A DNA stretch of 64,000 nucleotides from an uncultured Clostridia bacterium (GTDB lineage: Bacteria > Bacillota > Clostridia > Christensenellales > Aristaeellaceae): positions 1-64,000 of the forward strand of contig CAMFCQ010000006.1 of the NCBI GenBank assembly GCA_945948915.1, given 5' to 3'. A program made the position numbers and the translations under genes. Of this stretch, positions 54,263 to 64,000 are shown piece by piece. The notes below the pieces were generated by a model that saw only the letters and a list, made by a program, of their open reading frames with translations, searched no databases and was not told the origin of the DNA. How positions within the stretch are numbered: position 1 is the first letter of the stretch; each line of letters begins with the position of its first letter.

Positions 54263-56603
54263 ACACAGGAACAAGCTCCTCGTGCGGTATCTCGATGTCA
54301 ATCCTGTCACCCGCTGTGTGCAGCACAATCCGCTCGCCCACATGATTGCCCGTGAGCAGCAGATCACTGAGCGGATCCTCCACACGCCTGGCAATCACCC
54401 TGCGCAGATTACGCGCGCCGCTCATCGCATCCACACCTTCTCCTGCGAGCAGCACGGGCACATCGTCGTCAACCTCAAGCATAACGCCCAAACGGCCCAG
54501 CTGCTGCGCAATCCTGCCGAGCATCAGTGCGGCAATGCGTGCGCCATCCTCCTTCGTCAGGCTGTGCATGACGATAAGCTCGTCGATTCTGCCCAGAAAC
54601 TCCGGCCGGAATGTCTGCTTGACCTGTGCCATAATGGCTTTGCCAGGATCATGCGCCTCTGCTCCGGAGGCAAAGCCCAGACGTTTTTCCATATCAAAGG
54701 AGACACCCGCGTTGGAGGTCATCACCACGATGGTGTTTTTGAAGTTTACCTTGCGGCCCACGCTGTCGGTCAGCCGGCCGTCGTCGAGCAGCTGCAGAAG
54801 CAGGCTGAAAATCTTGGGATGCGCCTTCTCGATCTCATCAAAGAGAACGACGCTGTATGGGCGCTTCAGCACCGCATCTGTCAGCTGGCCGCCCTCGCCA
54901 TGACCGACGTAGCCGGGCGGCGAACCGATCAGCCTGGAGGCCGTCGCTTCCTCGCTGTATTCGGACATGTCGATGCGGATCAGCGCTTCCTCGCTGCCAA
55001 AGAGCGCTTCGCTGAGCGCCTTGCACAGCTCCGTCTTGCCCACGCCGGAGGGGCCGAGCAGCATGAACACGCCGAGCGGGCGCGTCGGATCGCCAAGACC
55101 CGCGCGCGAGCGTCTGAGCGCCCGGGCAATCGAGGCCACCGCTTCATCCTGCCCGACAATTCTGCGCTTCAGCGTCTTCTCCAGATTCAGGATATCCTGC
55201 TGGTTATCCGTGCCGACGCGCTCAACCGGCACGCCCGTCCACTGGGCGACCACCTTCGCTACGTCAGCGGCATGGATGACCATCTCGCTTAAGCCGTTTT
55301 CCAACGTCCAACCGGCGATCTTGGCCATCGAGGAAGCCTCGTCGATCAGGTCAATCGCCTTGTCCGGCATGCAGCGGTCCGTCACATAGCGCGCAGACAG
55401 TTCAACGGCAGCGGTCAGCGCGTCGTCTGCAATCGTCACATGATGATAGCTTTCATAGCGCTCACGCAGGCCGCCGAGTATCCGCAGAGTTTCTTCGTGA
55501 TCCGGTTCGCGCACGTCGATGCGCTGGAAACGTCTGGCCAGCGCCGCGTCCTTTTCGACATACTTGCGGTACTCCTTGTAGGTCGTCGCGCCGATGACGC
55601 GCACCTCGCCGCGGGCAAGCGCCGGCTTGAGGATGTTGGCCGCGTCCAGGCCGCCCTCGCTCGAGCTGCCCGCGCCAATCAGCGTATGCATCTCGTCGAT
55701 AAACAGGATCACGCTACCCATCTCCTGCACGCAGGCAAGCACCTTTTTGATGCGCTCCTCAAACTCGCCGCGGTACTTGCTGCCCGCGATGACCTGCGCC
55801 ATATCCAGCGCGTAGATCCGGGTGTCCTTGAGCATCGGCGGCACGTCGCCCCGCGCAATCCGCGCAGCCAGTCCTTCTGCCAACGCGGATTTGCCCACGC
55901 CAGGTTCGCCGATGAGCAGCGGGTTGTTCTTTGTCTTCTTGCCCAGCACACGGATCATGGCATCCACCTCGGCTTTTCTGCCGATAAGCGGTTCCAATTC
56001 GCCGTTTGCAGCCGCCTGCGTCAGGTTGCGCGCATACTGCTCCAAAAACTGTTCTTTGGAAATGCCCTCTTCCTTCTGCTGCTTTTCCGCCTGCTGCGCA
56101 GCAGCAACCTCCTGTCCGGAGACCGGCTCGCTTGACGAAGCAATGCTCCTGGCTGCCAGCGGGCGCTCAATCTCGCCCGCCGCATTCACCAGCGCCATGC
56201 GCATGCCCTCGATCGTTTTGCCGAAGTCCCGCAGGACGTTGAGTCCGCAGCATCCGTCCTCACAAAGCAGTTCATTCCAGATATGCGCGATGCCTGCCAG
56301 TGTCTTCTTTTCCGGATTAGCATAGCTGAGCGCGCGCAGCAGCACGCGCTGCGCATGCGGCGTGATGCCCGTGATCCTGGAAAAACCTGCCTCTCCGCGC
56401 CCATAACGCCTGAGCACCTCCTGCTCAATCTCCTGCACGGAGAGATCACCCACAATGCACTGCGTCAGTTCATCGCTACCCTTGCACAGGCCCACGACGA
56501 TATGCCCTGTGCCCATCCGCTCCTGGCCCATGGCCGCCGCGCAGATCTGCGCCTGCACCAGCGCCTTCATCGCGCTCTGTGTGAATCCTTTGGGTATATT
56601 CAC
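54261..56603 (-). CDS. clpC: ClpC-type AAA+ ATPase
   Basis: Two AAA modules: GEPGVGKSALAEGLA, GPSGVGKTELCKALSEALFG; Clp N-domain. Confidence 0.93.
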   Translation of the reverse strand: MNIPKGFTQSAMKALVQAQICAAAMGQERMGTGHIVVGLCKGSDELTQCIVGDLSVQEIEQEVLRRYGRGEAGFSRITGITPHAQRVLLRALSYANPEKKTLAGIAHIWNELLCEDGCCGLNVLRDFGKTIEGMRMALVNAAGEIERPLAARSIASSSEPVSGQEVAAAQQAEKQQKEEGISKEQFLEQYARNLTQAAANGELEPLIGRKAEVDAMIRVLGKKTKNNPLLIGEPGVGKSALAEGLAARIARGDVPPMLKDTRIYALDMAQVIAGSKYRGEFEERIKKVLACVQEMGSVILFIDEMHTLIGAGSSSEGGLDAANILKPALARGEVRVIGATTYKEYRKYVEKDAALARRFQRIDVREPDHEETLRILGGLRERYESYHHVTIADDALTAAVELSARYVTDRCMPDKAIDLIDEASSMAKIAGWTLENGLSEMVIHAADVAKVVAQWTGVPVERVGTDNQQDILNLEKTLKRRIVGQDEAVASIARALRRSRAGLGDPTRPLGVFMLLGPSGVGKTELCKALSEALFGSEEALIRIDMSEYSEEATASRLIGSPPGYVGHGEGGQLTDAVLKRPYSVVLFDEIEKAHPKIFSLLLQLLDDGRLTDSVGRKVNFKNTIVVMTSNAGVSFDMEKRLGFASGAEAHDPGKAIMAQVKQTFRPEFLGRIDELIVMHSLTKEDGARIAALMLGRIAQQLGRLGVMLEVDDDVPVLLAGEGVDAMSGARNLRRVIARRVEDPLSDLLLTGNHVGERIVLHTAGDRIDIEIPHEELVPV

Positions 56604-56630
56604 CGTAAACCCTCCCTCCTGTCCGGCAGC

Positions 56631-57095
56631 TCAGATGCGGCGCTTGGCCAGCGAAAGAATCATGCTGCGCAGCGTACCCGCGCACAGCGCGTCCTTCATC
56701 GCCAGCGGCAGCGGCACGGCCTGCGGCGAGAGCGCGGCGAGCATCAGCTCCGCTTCCTCCTGCGTGACGATCTTTTCCATTTTCAGATGCTCGATGATTC
56801 TTGCGGCATCTGCACCGCTGATGGATGTGCCGATTCGCTGATACAGCGACTGCAGCAGCTCTTCCCTGCTGGTTGCTGCCAGGCGGACAATGCGGATATA
56901 TCCGCCGCCACCGCGCCGCGACTCGATCACATAGCCATGATCCGGCGTAAAGCGCGTGGAAAGCACATAGTTGATCTGCGACGGCGCACACTGGAAGTGC
57001 TCCGCCAGTTCATTTCTTCTCAGTTCTATCTCATGTGTCTCATCTTCCATGAGCGCCTTGATAAAATCCTCTATGGAATCGCTGAGCAATCTCAT
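56631..57095 (-). CDS. ctsR: CtsR transcriptional repressor
   Basis: LLSDSIEDFIKALM, RNELAEHFQCAPSQINYVLSTRFTPDHGYVIESRRGGGGYIRI. Confidence 0.95.
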   Translation of the reverse strand: MRLLSDSIEDFIKALMEDETHEIELRRNELAEHFQCAPSQINYVLSTRFTPDHGYVIESRRGGGGYIRIVRLAATSREELLQSLYQRIGTSISGADAARIIEHLKMEKIVTQEEAELMLAALSPQAVPLPLAMKDALCAGTLRSMILSLAKRRI

Positions 57096-57123
57096 AAGAA
57101 ATCCCTCTCTTTATCCAGTCTGG

Positions 57124-57140
57124 TTTAACTTTCTTTGACC
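57124..57140 (-). promoter_or_regulatory. CtsR operator of ctsR-clpC
   Basis: - strand GGTCAAA-GAA-AGTTAAA just downstream of the -10. Confidence 0.75.
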
Positions 57141-57146
57141 TTTTCT

Positions 57147-57175
57147 ATTATACGCGTTTTCATATCCGCGCGCAA
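57147..57175 (-). promoter_or_regulatory. ctsR promoter
   Basis: TTGCGC-17-TATAAT on the - strand. Confidence 0.65.
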
Positions 57176-57188
57176 GACCAAATTTACC

Positions 57189-57217
57189 TTGCGCCAGGTC
57201 TCTTGGTATCGTATAAT
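57189..57217 (+). promoter_or_regulatory. Promoter of the ABC-F gene
   Basis: TTGCGC-17-TATAAT. Confidence 0.6.
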
Positions 57218-57266
57218 AAAGTGATTCGACTACACAGATTCATGCATATTGATAGGAGCAATCATC

Positions 57267-59183
57267 ATGATCGTTTTGAGCGCGCAGAATGTCGCCAAAG
57301 CATTTGGCGTCAATGTTGTGCTGAAGGACGTTTCCTTCACCCTCCAGCAGGGCGACCGCATCGGGTTGGTCGGCGTAAACGGCTGCGGCAAATCAACCCT
57401 GATGCGCATCATCGCAGGACTTGACGTTCCGGACAGCGGCGAAATCTCCATCGTGCGCGGTACGCGCATCGGCTATCTAGCACAGCAGGATATGGTGACC
57501 AGCGGCGCAAGCATATGGGCGGAGCTTGAAAAGGTATACGAGCCTGTCTTTGAAATGGAGAAGCGGCTGCGCCAGCTTGAAAATGAGATGGAGCACGCGC
57601 ACACCGATCCCGCGAGATTCATCAGCCTTTCTGCAGATTACGACAAGCTGATGCGCCGGTTTGAGGATGCAGACGGATATGCCTGGAAGAGCATGGTTTC
57701 CGGCGTGCTCAACGGCCTGGGCTTTAAGCCCAGCCAGTATGAGCAGAATGTCGATTCCCTCTCCGGCGGCGAAAAGACGCGCCTGTGTCTGGCACGACTG
57801 CTGCTGCAGAAGCCCGACCTGCTGCTGCTGGACGAGCCGACCAACCATCTGGACATGGAAACCCTCGCCTGGCTGGAAAACTATCTGGCCAGCTATCGCG
57901 GCAGCGTGCTGGTCATCTCGCATGACCGTTACTTCCTTGATCATGTCTGCACCGGTATGGTTGAGATCCTGATGGGCACTGCTGAGCAGTACAGCGGCAA
58001 CTACACCCGGTATATCGCCCAGCGCGAGGAGCGCTTTGAGACGCGTATCCGTGCCTATGAGCTTCAGCAGAAGGAGATCGAGCGTCAGCAGGCGATCATC
58101 GCGCGCTATCGGATGTTCAATCGTGAGAAGTCCATCCGCGCAGCGGAAAGCCGTGAGAAGGCGCTGGAGCGCATGGAGAAGCTGGAAAAGCCGGTGGACG
58201 AACGCGCCATCCGCTTTCGGTTTGAGGCGCGCCGCCGCACCGGCGAGGATGTGCTGATGATCAACGAGGTGAGCAAATCCTTCGGCGAAAAGCACCTCTT
58301 CTCCAAATTCTCGCTTCATGTCCGTGCGGGCGACCGCATCGCGCTGATCGGCCCCAACGGCGTGGGCAAATCCACGCTGATCAAGCTTATCACCGGCGAG
58401 GTTCCCAGCGACAGCGGCGATATCCGTTATGGCTCCAACGTTGACGTCGGCTATTACGACCAGCATCAGAGCTCGCTTGATCCCGAGAAGACCGTGCTTG
58501 ACGAAGTCTGGGATCGATTTCCCCGGATGGAGCAATCCGACGTGCGCGGCGCGCTGGGCATGTTCCTGTTCACCGGAGACGACGTGTTTCAGCCGATCAG
58601 GACGCTCTCCGGCGGCGAGAAGGGCCGCGTCGCACTGACCGCGCTGATGCTGCGCAAGGACAATCTGCTGCTGTTGGACGAGCCGACCAACCATCTGGAC
58701 ATGGATTCCCGCGAGGTGCTGGAGGACGCGCTCTCCGGTTTCGGCGGCACGATCATCACCGTTTCCCACGACCGTTACTTCATCAATCGTGTCGCCGACC
58801 GCATTATCGAAATGCAGCCCGACGGCGTCACGGAATACATGGGCAACTACGACGACTATCTGGAAAAGAAGAACCGTCCAGTCGAGCAGGAAACCGTCGC
58901 CGGCAAGACCCGAACCGAGCTTGAAAAGGAAAAGCGCCGCGAGAAGATGAACAAGCAGGCGCTTCGCCAGCTCAAGGTCCGCGCGCAGGAGGCTGAGAAG
59001 GCAGTCGGCGCGAAGGAAGAGGAAATCGCCGGTCTAGAAGCGCAGATGGCTGATCCGAACCTGTATGCCGATGCCGAACGCGCCGCCGAAGTGCAGAAAG
59101 CCTATCAGCAGGCACAAAGCGATCTGTCCAGGCTCTATGAAGAATGGGAAGCGGCGGAGGCCGCATTGCAGGAAGAAGGCTAA
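57267..59183 (+). CDS. ABC-F family ATPase
   Basis: Two ABC domains (GVNGCGKSTLMRI, GPNGVGKSTLIKL), two LSGGEK signatures, DEPTNHLDM twice, C-terminal coiled coil. Confidence 0.95.
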   Translation: MIVLSAQNVAKAFGVNVVLKDVSFTLQQGDRIGLVGVNGCGKSTLMRIIAGLDVPDSGEISIVRGTRIGYLAQQDMVTSGASIWAELEKVYEPVFEMEKRLRQLENEMEHAHTDPARFISLSADYDKLMRRFEDADGYAWKSMVSGVLNGLGFKPSQYEQNVDSLSGGEKTRLCLARLLLQKPDLLLLDEPTNHLDMETLAWLENYLASYRGSVLVISHDRYFLDHVCTGMVEILMGTAEQYSGNYTRYIAQREERFETRIRAYELQQKEIERQQAIIARYRMFNREKSIRAAESREKALERMEKLEKPVDERAIRFRFEARRRTGEDVLMINEVSKSFGEKHLFSKFSLHVRAGDRIALIGPNGVGKSTLIKLITGEVPSDSGDIRYGSNVDVGYYDQHQSSLDPEKTVLDEVWDRFPRMEQSDVRGALGMFLFTGDDVFQPIRTLSGGEKGRVALTALMLRKDNLLLLDEPTNHLDMDSREVLEDALSGFGGTIITVSHDRYFINRVADRIIEMQPDGVTEYMGNYDDYLEKKNRPVEQETVAGKTRTELEKEKRREKMNKQALRQLKVRAQEAEKAVGAKEEEIAGLEAQMADPNLYADAERAAEVQKAYQQAQSDLSRLYEEWEAAEAALQEEG

Positions 59184-59210
59184 ACGACCAAAGAAAGGAG
59201 CGATGATGCC

Positions 59211-59855
59211 ATGCTATTTATCGGTATTTGCGGCGCAAGCGGCAGCGGCAAATCCACACTCGCTGAGGAGCTGGCCAAAATGGTTAACAAGAGCATTCTC
59301 ATCATCAACCAGGACGCGTACTACTACGACCATCCGGACATGAGCTTTGAAGAACGGTGCAAGCTCAATTACGACGAGCCCTCCATCTTCGATCACGATC
59401 TTCTGCTGGAGGACGTGCGTACCCTGCTCAGCGGCAGGCGCGTGCTGCGCAAGCGGTATGACTATTCCAATCACCGCCGTGCCCCGCAGGCGGAAGAATA
59501 CCTTGAGCCGCACGATGTCATTGTCATCGAAGGCATTCACGCATTCTACGATGAGCGACTGCGCGACATGATGGATCTCAAGCTCTTTGTCCGGGTGGAC
59601 TCGGACATCTGCCTGCTTCGGCGCATTCAGCGCGACATCAATGAGCGCGGCCGCGCCATCGACAACATCTCTATGCAATACCTGACGACTGTCAAGCCGA
59701 TGTTCGATCAGTACATCCGCAACTATGAGCAGTATGCGGACGTGATTGTCGCTCGCGGCGGCAAGAATGCCAAGATTACAGAAATTCTCGCCGGCTATAT
59801 CAATAACGATCTGCACTTGTATCGCGGAAAGAACACAGGAGGTCATCATGCTTAA
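59211..59855 (+). CDS. udk: Uridine kinase
   Basis: GICGASGSGKSTLAEELAK, NQDAYYYDHPDMSFEERCKLNYDEPSIFDHDLL. Confidence 0.9.
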   Translation: MLFIGICGASGSGKSTLAEELAKMVNKSILIINQDAYYYDHPDMSFEERCKLNYDEPSIFDHDLLLEDVRTLLSGRRVLRKRYDYSNHRRAPQAEEYLEPHDVIVIEGIHAFYDERLRDMMDLKLFVRVDSDICLLRRIQRDINERGRAIDNISMQYLTTVKPMFDQYIRNYEQYADVIVARGGKNAKITEILAGYINNDLHLYRGKNTGGHHA

Positions 59856-61098
59856 GCACTACACCAAGGAAGAGAAGTCCTGGATATTCTATGACTGGGC
59901 GAATTCCGCCTTTTCCGCCATCGTGGCCGCCATCGTCCTGCCCGTGTTTTTCAAGACCATCGCAGAAGGCAGCGGTGTGACCGCCGTCAACGCGACGGCT
60001 TACTGGGGATATGCCACTTCTCTGGGCACGCTGATCTGCGCGGTACTTGCACCGTTCCTGGGCACGCTCGGTGATTTCAAGGGCATGAAAAAGAAGCTCT
60101 TCACCGCCTTCATGCTGCTGGGCGTCATCAGTACCTTCATGCTGGCGCTGACCGACAGCTGGCAGGGGCTGCTGTTGTTCTATGTGCTGGGCACGCTGGG
60201 CTTCTCCGGCTCGTGCATCTATTATGACAGCTTCCTGCTGGATGTGACCGATGTTTCCCGCATGGATCGCGTCTCCTCCGTCGGCTACGGCCTGGGTTAC
60301 ATCGGCGGCTCCACGATTCCGCTGGTCATTTCCCTCGTCCTGATTCAGTTCGGCTCCGGCTTTGGCATCCCGACGATGCTGGCCACTAAGCTTTCCTTTG
60401 TCCTTACCGCCGTTTGGTGGCTGGTTTTCACGATTCCGATGCTGCGCAATGTCCATCAGATGCACGCCATCGACCCGGACCGCAACATGCTCGCTCACAC
60501 GATGCGCAATATGCGGCAGACGCTTTCCTTGATCGTCAAAAACAGGAGTCTGCTCTTCTTCGTCCTCGCCTACTTCTTCTACATTGATGGCGTGGGTACG
60601 ATCATTCATATGGCGACAGTCTTCGGTTCCTCCTGCGGCCTTGACAGCATGGATCTGATGGTCGTGCTGCTCGTGGTACAGATTGTGGCTTTCCCGTTCG
60701 CCATCCTCTATGGCCGGCTGGCAGACAAATTCGGCTCGCGCAACATGATTCTCTTCGGTATTGCGACCTACATCGTCGTCTGCATGCTGGGCTTTAACCT
60801 CAAGGAAATGAAGGATTTCCTGCTGCTGGCTGTACTGGTGGGCACCGCACAGGGCGGCATCCAGGCGCTGTCCCGCTCGTTCTATGGCAAGCTCGTTCCG
60901 GCAGATCATGCCAGCGAATACTTTGGCTTCTTCGATGTGTTCGGCAAGTTCTCCGCCGTCATCGGTCCGGCGCTCTTTGGCCTCGTAGCGCAGCTGACCG
61001 GCATCACCAATTACGGTGCGCTGGCTGTCATGTTCATGTTCATCCTTGGCGGCGCGATCTTCATGTTCCTCGTGCCCAAGAATGTTGAAAAGGTTTGA
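59848..61098 (+). CDS. MFS transporter, UMF1/Atg22-like
   Basis: WIFYDWANSAFSAIVAAIVLPVFFK; 12-TM-like; overlaps the udk stop (ATGCTTAA). Confidence 0.88.
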   Translation: MLKHYTKEEKSWIFYDWANSAFSAIVAAIVLPVFFKTIAEGSGVTAVNATAYWGYATSLGTLICAVLAPFLGTLGDFKGMKKKLFTAFMLLGVISTFMLALTDSWQGLLLFYVLGTLGFSGSCIYYDSFLLDVTDVSRMDRVSSVGYGLGYIGGSTIPLVISLVLIQFGSGFGIPTMLATKLSFVLTAVWWLVFTIPMLRNVHQMHAIDPDRNMLAHTMRNMRQTLSLIVKNRSLLFFVLAYFFYIDGVGTIIHMATVFGSSCGLDSMDLMVVLLVVQIVAFPFAILYGRLADKFGSRNMILFGIATYIVVCMLGFNLKEMKDFLLLAVLVGTAQGGIQALSRSFYGKLVPADHASEYFGFFDVFGKFSAVIGPALFGLVAQLTGITNYGALAVMFMFILGGAIFMFLVPKNVEKV

Positions 61099-61141
61099 CG
61101 ATGGGCCGGTTCCGTCCGCTTTGCAATCGCCTGAAGAACTG

Positions 61142-61177
61142 AAAAAGGAGGTCTGCACAAACGCAGATCTCCTTTTA
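61142..61177. terminator. Bidirectional terminator
   Basis: AAAAGGAGgTCTGC ... GCAGAtCTCCTTTT. Confidence 0.65.
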
Positions 61178-61187
61178 TGATGCTTGA

Positions 61188-62201
61188 TTAGTCCTCGTAG
61201 CCGTTCGGATTCTGGGTCTGCCAGCGCCAGGAGTCGCGGCACATATCCTCCAGATTCTTTTCAGCTTCCCAGCCAAGGTCTTCCTTCGCCTTCTTCGGAT
61301 CAGCCCAGCACTCGGCGATATCGCCCGGGCGGCGATCCACGATCTTGTAGGGAACCTTCACGCCGTTGACCTTCTCAAACGCGTTGACGATATCCAGCAC
61401 ACTGTAACCATGGCCGGTGCCCAGGTTCACGATCTCAGTGCCGGTGTGCGTCATCGCATAGTTCGCAGCGGCAACATGACCCTTCGCCAGATCGACGACG
61501 TGGATGTAATCGCGCACGCCGGTGCCGTCCGGCGTCGGATAGTCGTTACCGAAGACGGACAGGAACTCACGCTTGCCGGAAGCCACCTGCGTGATGAACG
61601 GCATCAGGTTGTTCGGAATGCCGTTGGGCATCTCGCCGATACGTCCGCTCTCGTGCGCACCGATCGGGTTGAAGTAACGCAGGAGCACGACGGACCAGTC
61701 CTTGTTCGCCGCAGCAATGTCGGTCAGGATGCGCTCGTTCATATACTTGGTCCAGCCGTACGGATTGGTGCAGCTGGTTGGCATGGTCTCATCAAGCGGC
61801 ATGTGATCCGGAATCCCGTAAACCGTCGCAGAGGAGCTGAAAATGAAGCGCTTCACGCCGTGCTTCTTCATCGCTTCGCAGACTGTCAGCGTGCAGTCGA
61901 GGTTGTTGCGGTAGTATTCCATCGGCTTGGCGACAGACTCGCCAACGGCCTTGTACGCCGCAAAGTGGATGACTGCGTCAATCTCGTTTTCAGCAAAGAT
62001 TTTGTCCATCGCAGCAAAGTCGCAGCAATCCGCGTTGTAGAACTTGATGGTCTTGCCGGTCAGTTCCTGCACACGCTCGAGGGACTTCTCACTGCTGTTG
62101 TAGAGGTTGTCAACGACAACAACGCTGTGGCCCGCATTGAGCAATTCCACGCCGGTATGAGACCCGATAAAGCCGGCGCCGCCAGTCAGAAGGATGTTCA
62201 T
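61188..62201 (-). CDS. galE: UDP-glucose 4-epimerase
   Basis: [42 protein letters not shown]. Confidence 0.97.
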   Translation of the reverse strand: MNILLTGGAGFIGSHTGVELLNAGHSVVVVDNLYNSSEKSLERVQELTGKTIKFYNADCCDFAAMDKIFAENEIDAVIHFAAYKAVGESVAKPMEYYRNNLDCTLTVCEAMKKHGVKRFIFSSSATVYGIPDHMPLDETMPTSCTNPYGWTKYMNERILTDIAAANKDWSVVLLRYFNPIGAHESGRIGEMPNGIPNNLMPFITQVASGKREFLSVFGNDYPTPDGTGVRDYIHVVDLAKGHVAAANYAMTHTGTEIVNLGTGHGYSVLDIVNAFEKVNGVKVPYKIVDRRPGDIAECWADPKKAKEDLGWEAEKNLEDMCRDSWRWQTQNPNGYED

Positions 62202-62289
62202 GGGATGACTCTCCTCTCTTCTCTCGCGCGAAAAGTTGTTTTTCTTTATGTATGATTATACCACCGGTTTTCCGCTGTGGCAATCACCA

Positions 62290-62913
62290 TTATTCCTCAA
62301 TCAGCACAGCGCGGCAAGGCGCACCGTTTTCTCCGGTCAGGGACAACGGCAGCGCGCTGAGGAAGTAGTTTTCTCCCGTTGCCTTTTCGAGACGCAGGCC
62401 CTCCAGAATGGCCACGCCTGTGCTCAGCAGCGTCCTGTGAATCTCGCCGTCGCAGATTTCCATATTTTCAACCGTTGGGGCGTCAATCCCCACCAGCTTG
62501 ACATGCTGCTGTGCCAGGTACTGCGCCGCGCGCATGCTGAGCACCGCCGGGTTGAAATGGCCGTTCTTGGGCGTGTACTGTCCCTTGGGATCGGTGCGCA
62601 GCAGGATGCGCTCCCCCTCTGCGACCTGGCAGTCAACGAGCATCTTCTCCGTGATCACCTGTGCATCAAATGTGAGTACGCGGCAGGGGCCGACGAAGCA
62701 ATCCAGCGGCATGCTTTCAATCGTTGTGCCGCCGGGAATCATATGCAGCGGCGCATCGACATGCGTGCCGCAGTGGCTGCCGATGGTCAGCTCGCTCACC
62801 TCGCACATGTCGCCCTGCTTGAAGCTGGCGCACACCTGGCTGTGAAAGCGCGGATCGCCTGGATAGACGGTCATGTCCGAGCGGATTTCCTGAGAAATGT
62901 CAATGATTTTCAT
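62290..62913 (-). CDS. Cyclase / kynurenine formamidase-like family protein
   Basis: YPGDPRF, GSHCGTHVDAPLHMIPGG metal-binding motif. Confidence 0.85.
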   Translation of the reverse strand: MKIIDISQEIRSDMTVYPGDPRFHSQVCASFKQGDMCEVSELTIGSHCGTHVDAPLHMIPGGTTIESMPLDCFVGPCRVLTFDAQVITEKMLVDCQVAEGERILLRTDPKGQYTPKNGHFNPAVLSMRAAQYLAQQHVKLVGIDAPTVENMEICDGEIHRTLLSTGVAILEGLRLEKATGENYFLSALPLSLTGENGAPCRAVLIEE

Positions 62914-62915
62914 GT

Positions 62916-63713
62916 TTATCTTTCCGCAGCCTCATACTCGGCCACGGCCTCCTTCCATTCTTCTGTAAACTCTTCAAGACAGAGGTTGTTGTCCCGCATG
63001 TACTGCGCCACCTGTACGCCAACATAACGCAGATGCCACGGCTCATAGATGATGCCGGTAATGTCCTCTTTGTCCTTCTGATACCGGAGGATGAAGCCAT
63101 AATCCCAGCAGTTTTCCGCGAGCCACTTGCCCTGCTTGGTTTCGCCGAACGCCTCCGTGAACTTCTTGCCGATACCGGCCTTGTTGATCACGTCGATACC
63201 CAGTCCCGTCTGATGATCCGAGGAGCCGGGATACGCCACCACGCCGTCATCCTTGCCATTGTTTTTCTCAAGGCGGTTGTTGTACATGGTCTTCTGCGTG
63301 CGGTAGCTGCGGTATCCGGAATGCGCGTACAGATAGATACCGTCCTTCTCCGCCGCGTCAAACAGCGCGCAGAGCGCATCCGCCGCCGTCTGGCGCATCT
63401 GAATCGGATCATAGCTGATCTTCCGGCAGGAAAGATCCTTCGTCAGATCATCCGGCACATAGTCTTCATCCAGCAGGCTCTCCCGGTTGGCCAGCACGAT
63501 GTAGTCGCTCGTTTTGAGCAGCTCATAGGATATCGGATAAGTCCATTCCTTCTGCGGCAGTTCCTCTTCAAAAGCCTGCGCTTCCTCAATCTCGCCCAGT
63601 GCGGAAAGATCCAGCATCTCCGCCGCACACGGCGCTGCAAACAGAAGCATGAGCATCAGCACCACACATATTCTATCAATTCGCTTCAACGGTCGTCTCT
63701 CCTTCTTCTTCAA
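62916..63713 (-). CDS. VanY-type D-alanyl-D-alanine carboxypeptidase
   Basis: SGYRSYRTQ, GSSDHQTGLGIDV, EPWHLRYVG. Confidence 0.9.
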   Translation of the reverse strand: MKKKERRPLKRIDRICVVLMLMLLFAAPCAAEMLDLSALGEIEEAQAFEEELPQKEWTYPISYELLKTSDYIVLANRESLLDEDYVPDDLTKDLSCRKISYDPIQMRQTAADALCALFDAAEKDGIYLYAHSGYRSYRTQKTMYNNRLEKNNGKDDGVVAYPGSSDHQTGLGIDVINKAGIGKKFTEAFGETKQGKWLAENCWDYGFILRYQKDKEDITGIIYEPWHLRYVGVQVAQYMRDNNLCLEEFTEEWKEAVAEYEAAER

Positions 63714-64000
63714 GAAATTTCACGCGATCAGCACGTATCATCAGGATGTATTCTTCAAATGTGATGTCCAACTCATGGATCTGAGCGGCAGCTTCAAGAC
63801 CAACATAGCGAATGTGCCACGGCTCATAGACGTAGCCGGTGATCTCCGTTTTTCCCTTGGGATAGCGCAAAATGAAGCCGTATTCGTGGCAGTGTTCCGC
63901 CAGCCAAATACCTTCCGGCGTTTCGCCGAAATCCTCCACCAGGCCGCTGCCCAGCGAGGACAATCCCTCTACGTCCATCGCCAGGCCCGTCTGATGCTCG
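63676..64000 (-). CDS. Second VanY-type carboxypeptidase (partial, runs off the window)
   Basis: EHQTGLAMDVEG at the edge, WLAEHCHEYGFILRYPKGK, EPWHIRYVG. Confidence 0.85.
   Translation of the reverse strand, partial: EHQTGLAMDVEGLSSLGSGLVEDFGETPEGIWLAEHCHEYGFILRYPKGKTEITGYVYEPWHIRYVGLEAAAQIHELDITFEEYILMIRADRVKFLEEEGETTVEAN

Noticed and set aside
59800-61242. 480-aa ORF antisense to the UMF1 transporter
   Set aside because: Very hydrophilic mirror of a membrane protein; artefact.

Overview
The window looks like a chromosomal segment from a spore-lineage Clostridia/Bacillota bacterium. Support for that is a spoIIAA-spoIIAB-sigF cluster, ctsR-clpC, lexA, a YlbJ-like protein and Gram-positive-style RBSs and promoters. 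It is mostly core-genome content: a complete F-type ATP synthase operon; a two-subunit fumarase followed by a sugar-type ABC importer; recX-pncB-lgt; upp; an asnB/guaA/carAB/purAB block; proC; rnhA; lexA; ksgA; YebC; PBP1A; MrfAB-like (YprA/YprB) repair genes; ctsR-clpC; ABC-F; udk; galE; and tandem VanY-like peptidases. No rRNA, tRNA, CRISPR array or prophage was recognised. The most interesting observations are: (1) a XerS-like single tyrosine recombinase with a 28-bp dif-like site (11-6-11) just upstream of its start codon, and a ~200-bp MITE-like element with inverted ends directly downstream; (2) an ATP synthase whose c subunit carries a two-carboxylate Na+-type motif and whose a subunit has an extra apparent TM hairpin between the two channel helices; (3) a secreted PIG-L deacetylase-phosphodiester glycosidase (NAGPA-type) fusion; (4) readable CtsR and LexA operators and several candidate RNA or operator structures. 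All calls are by eye; no database search was run.
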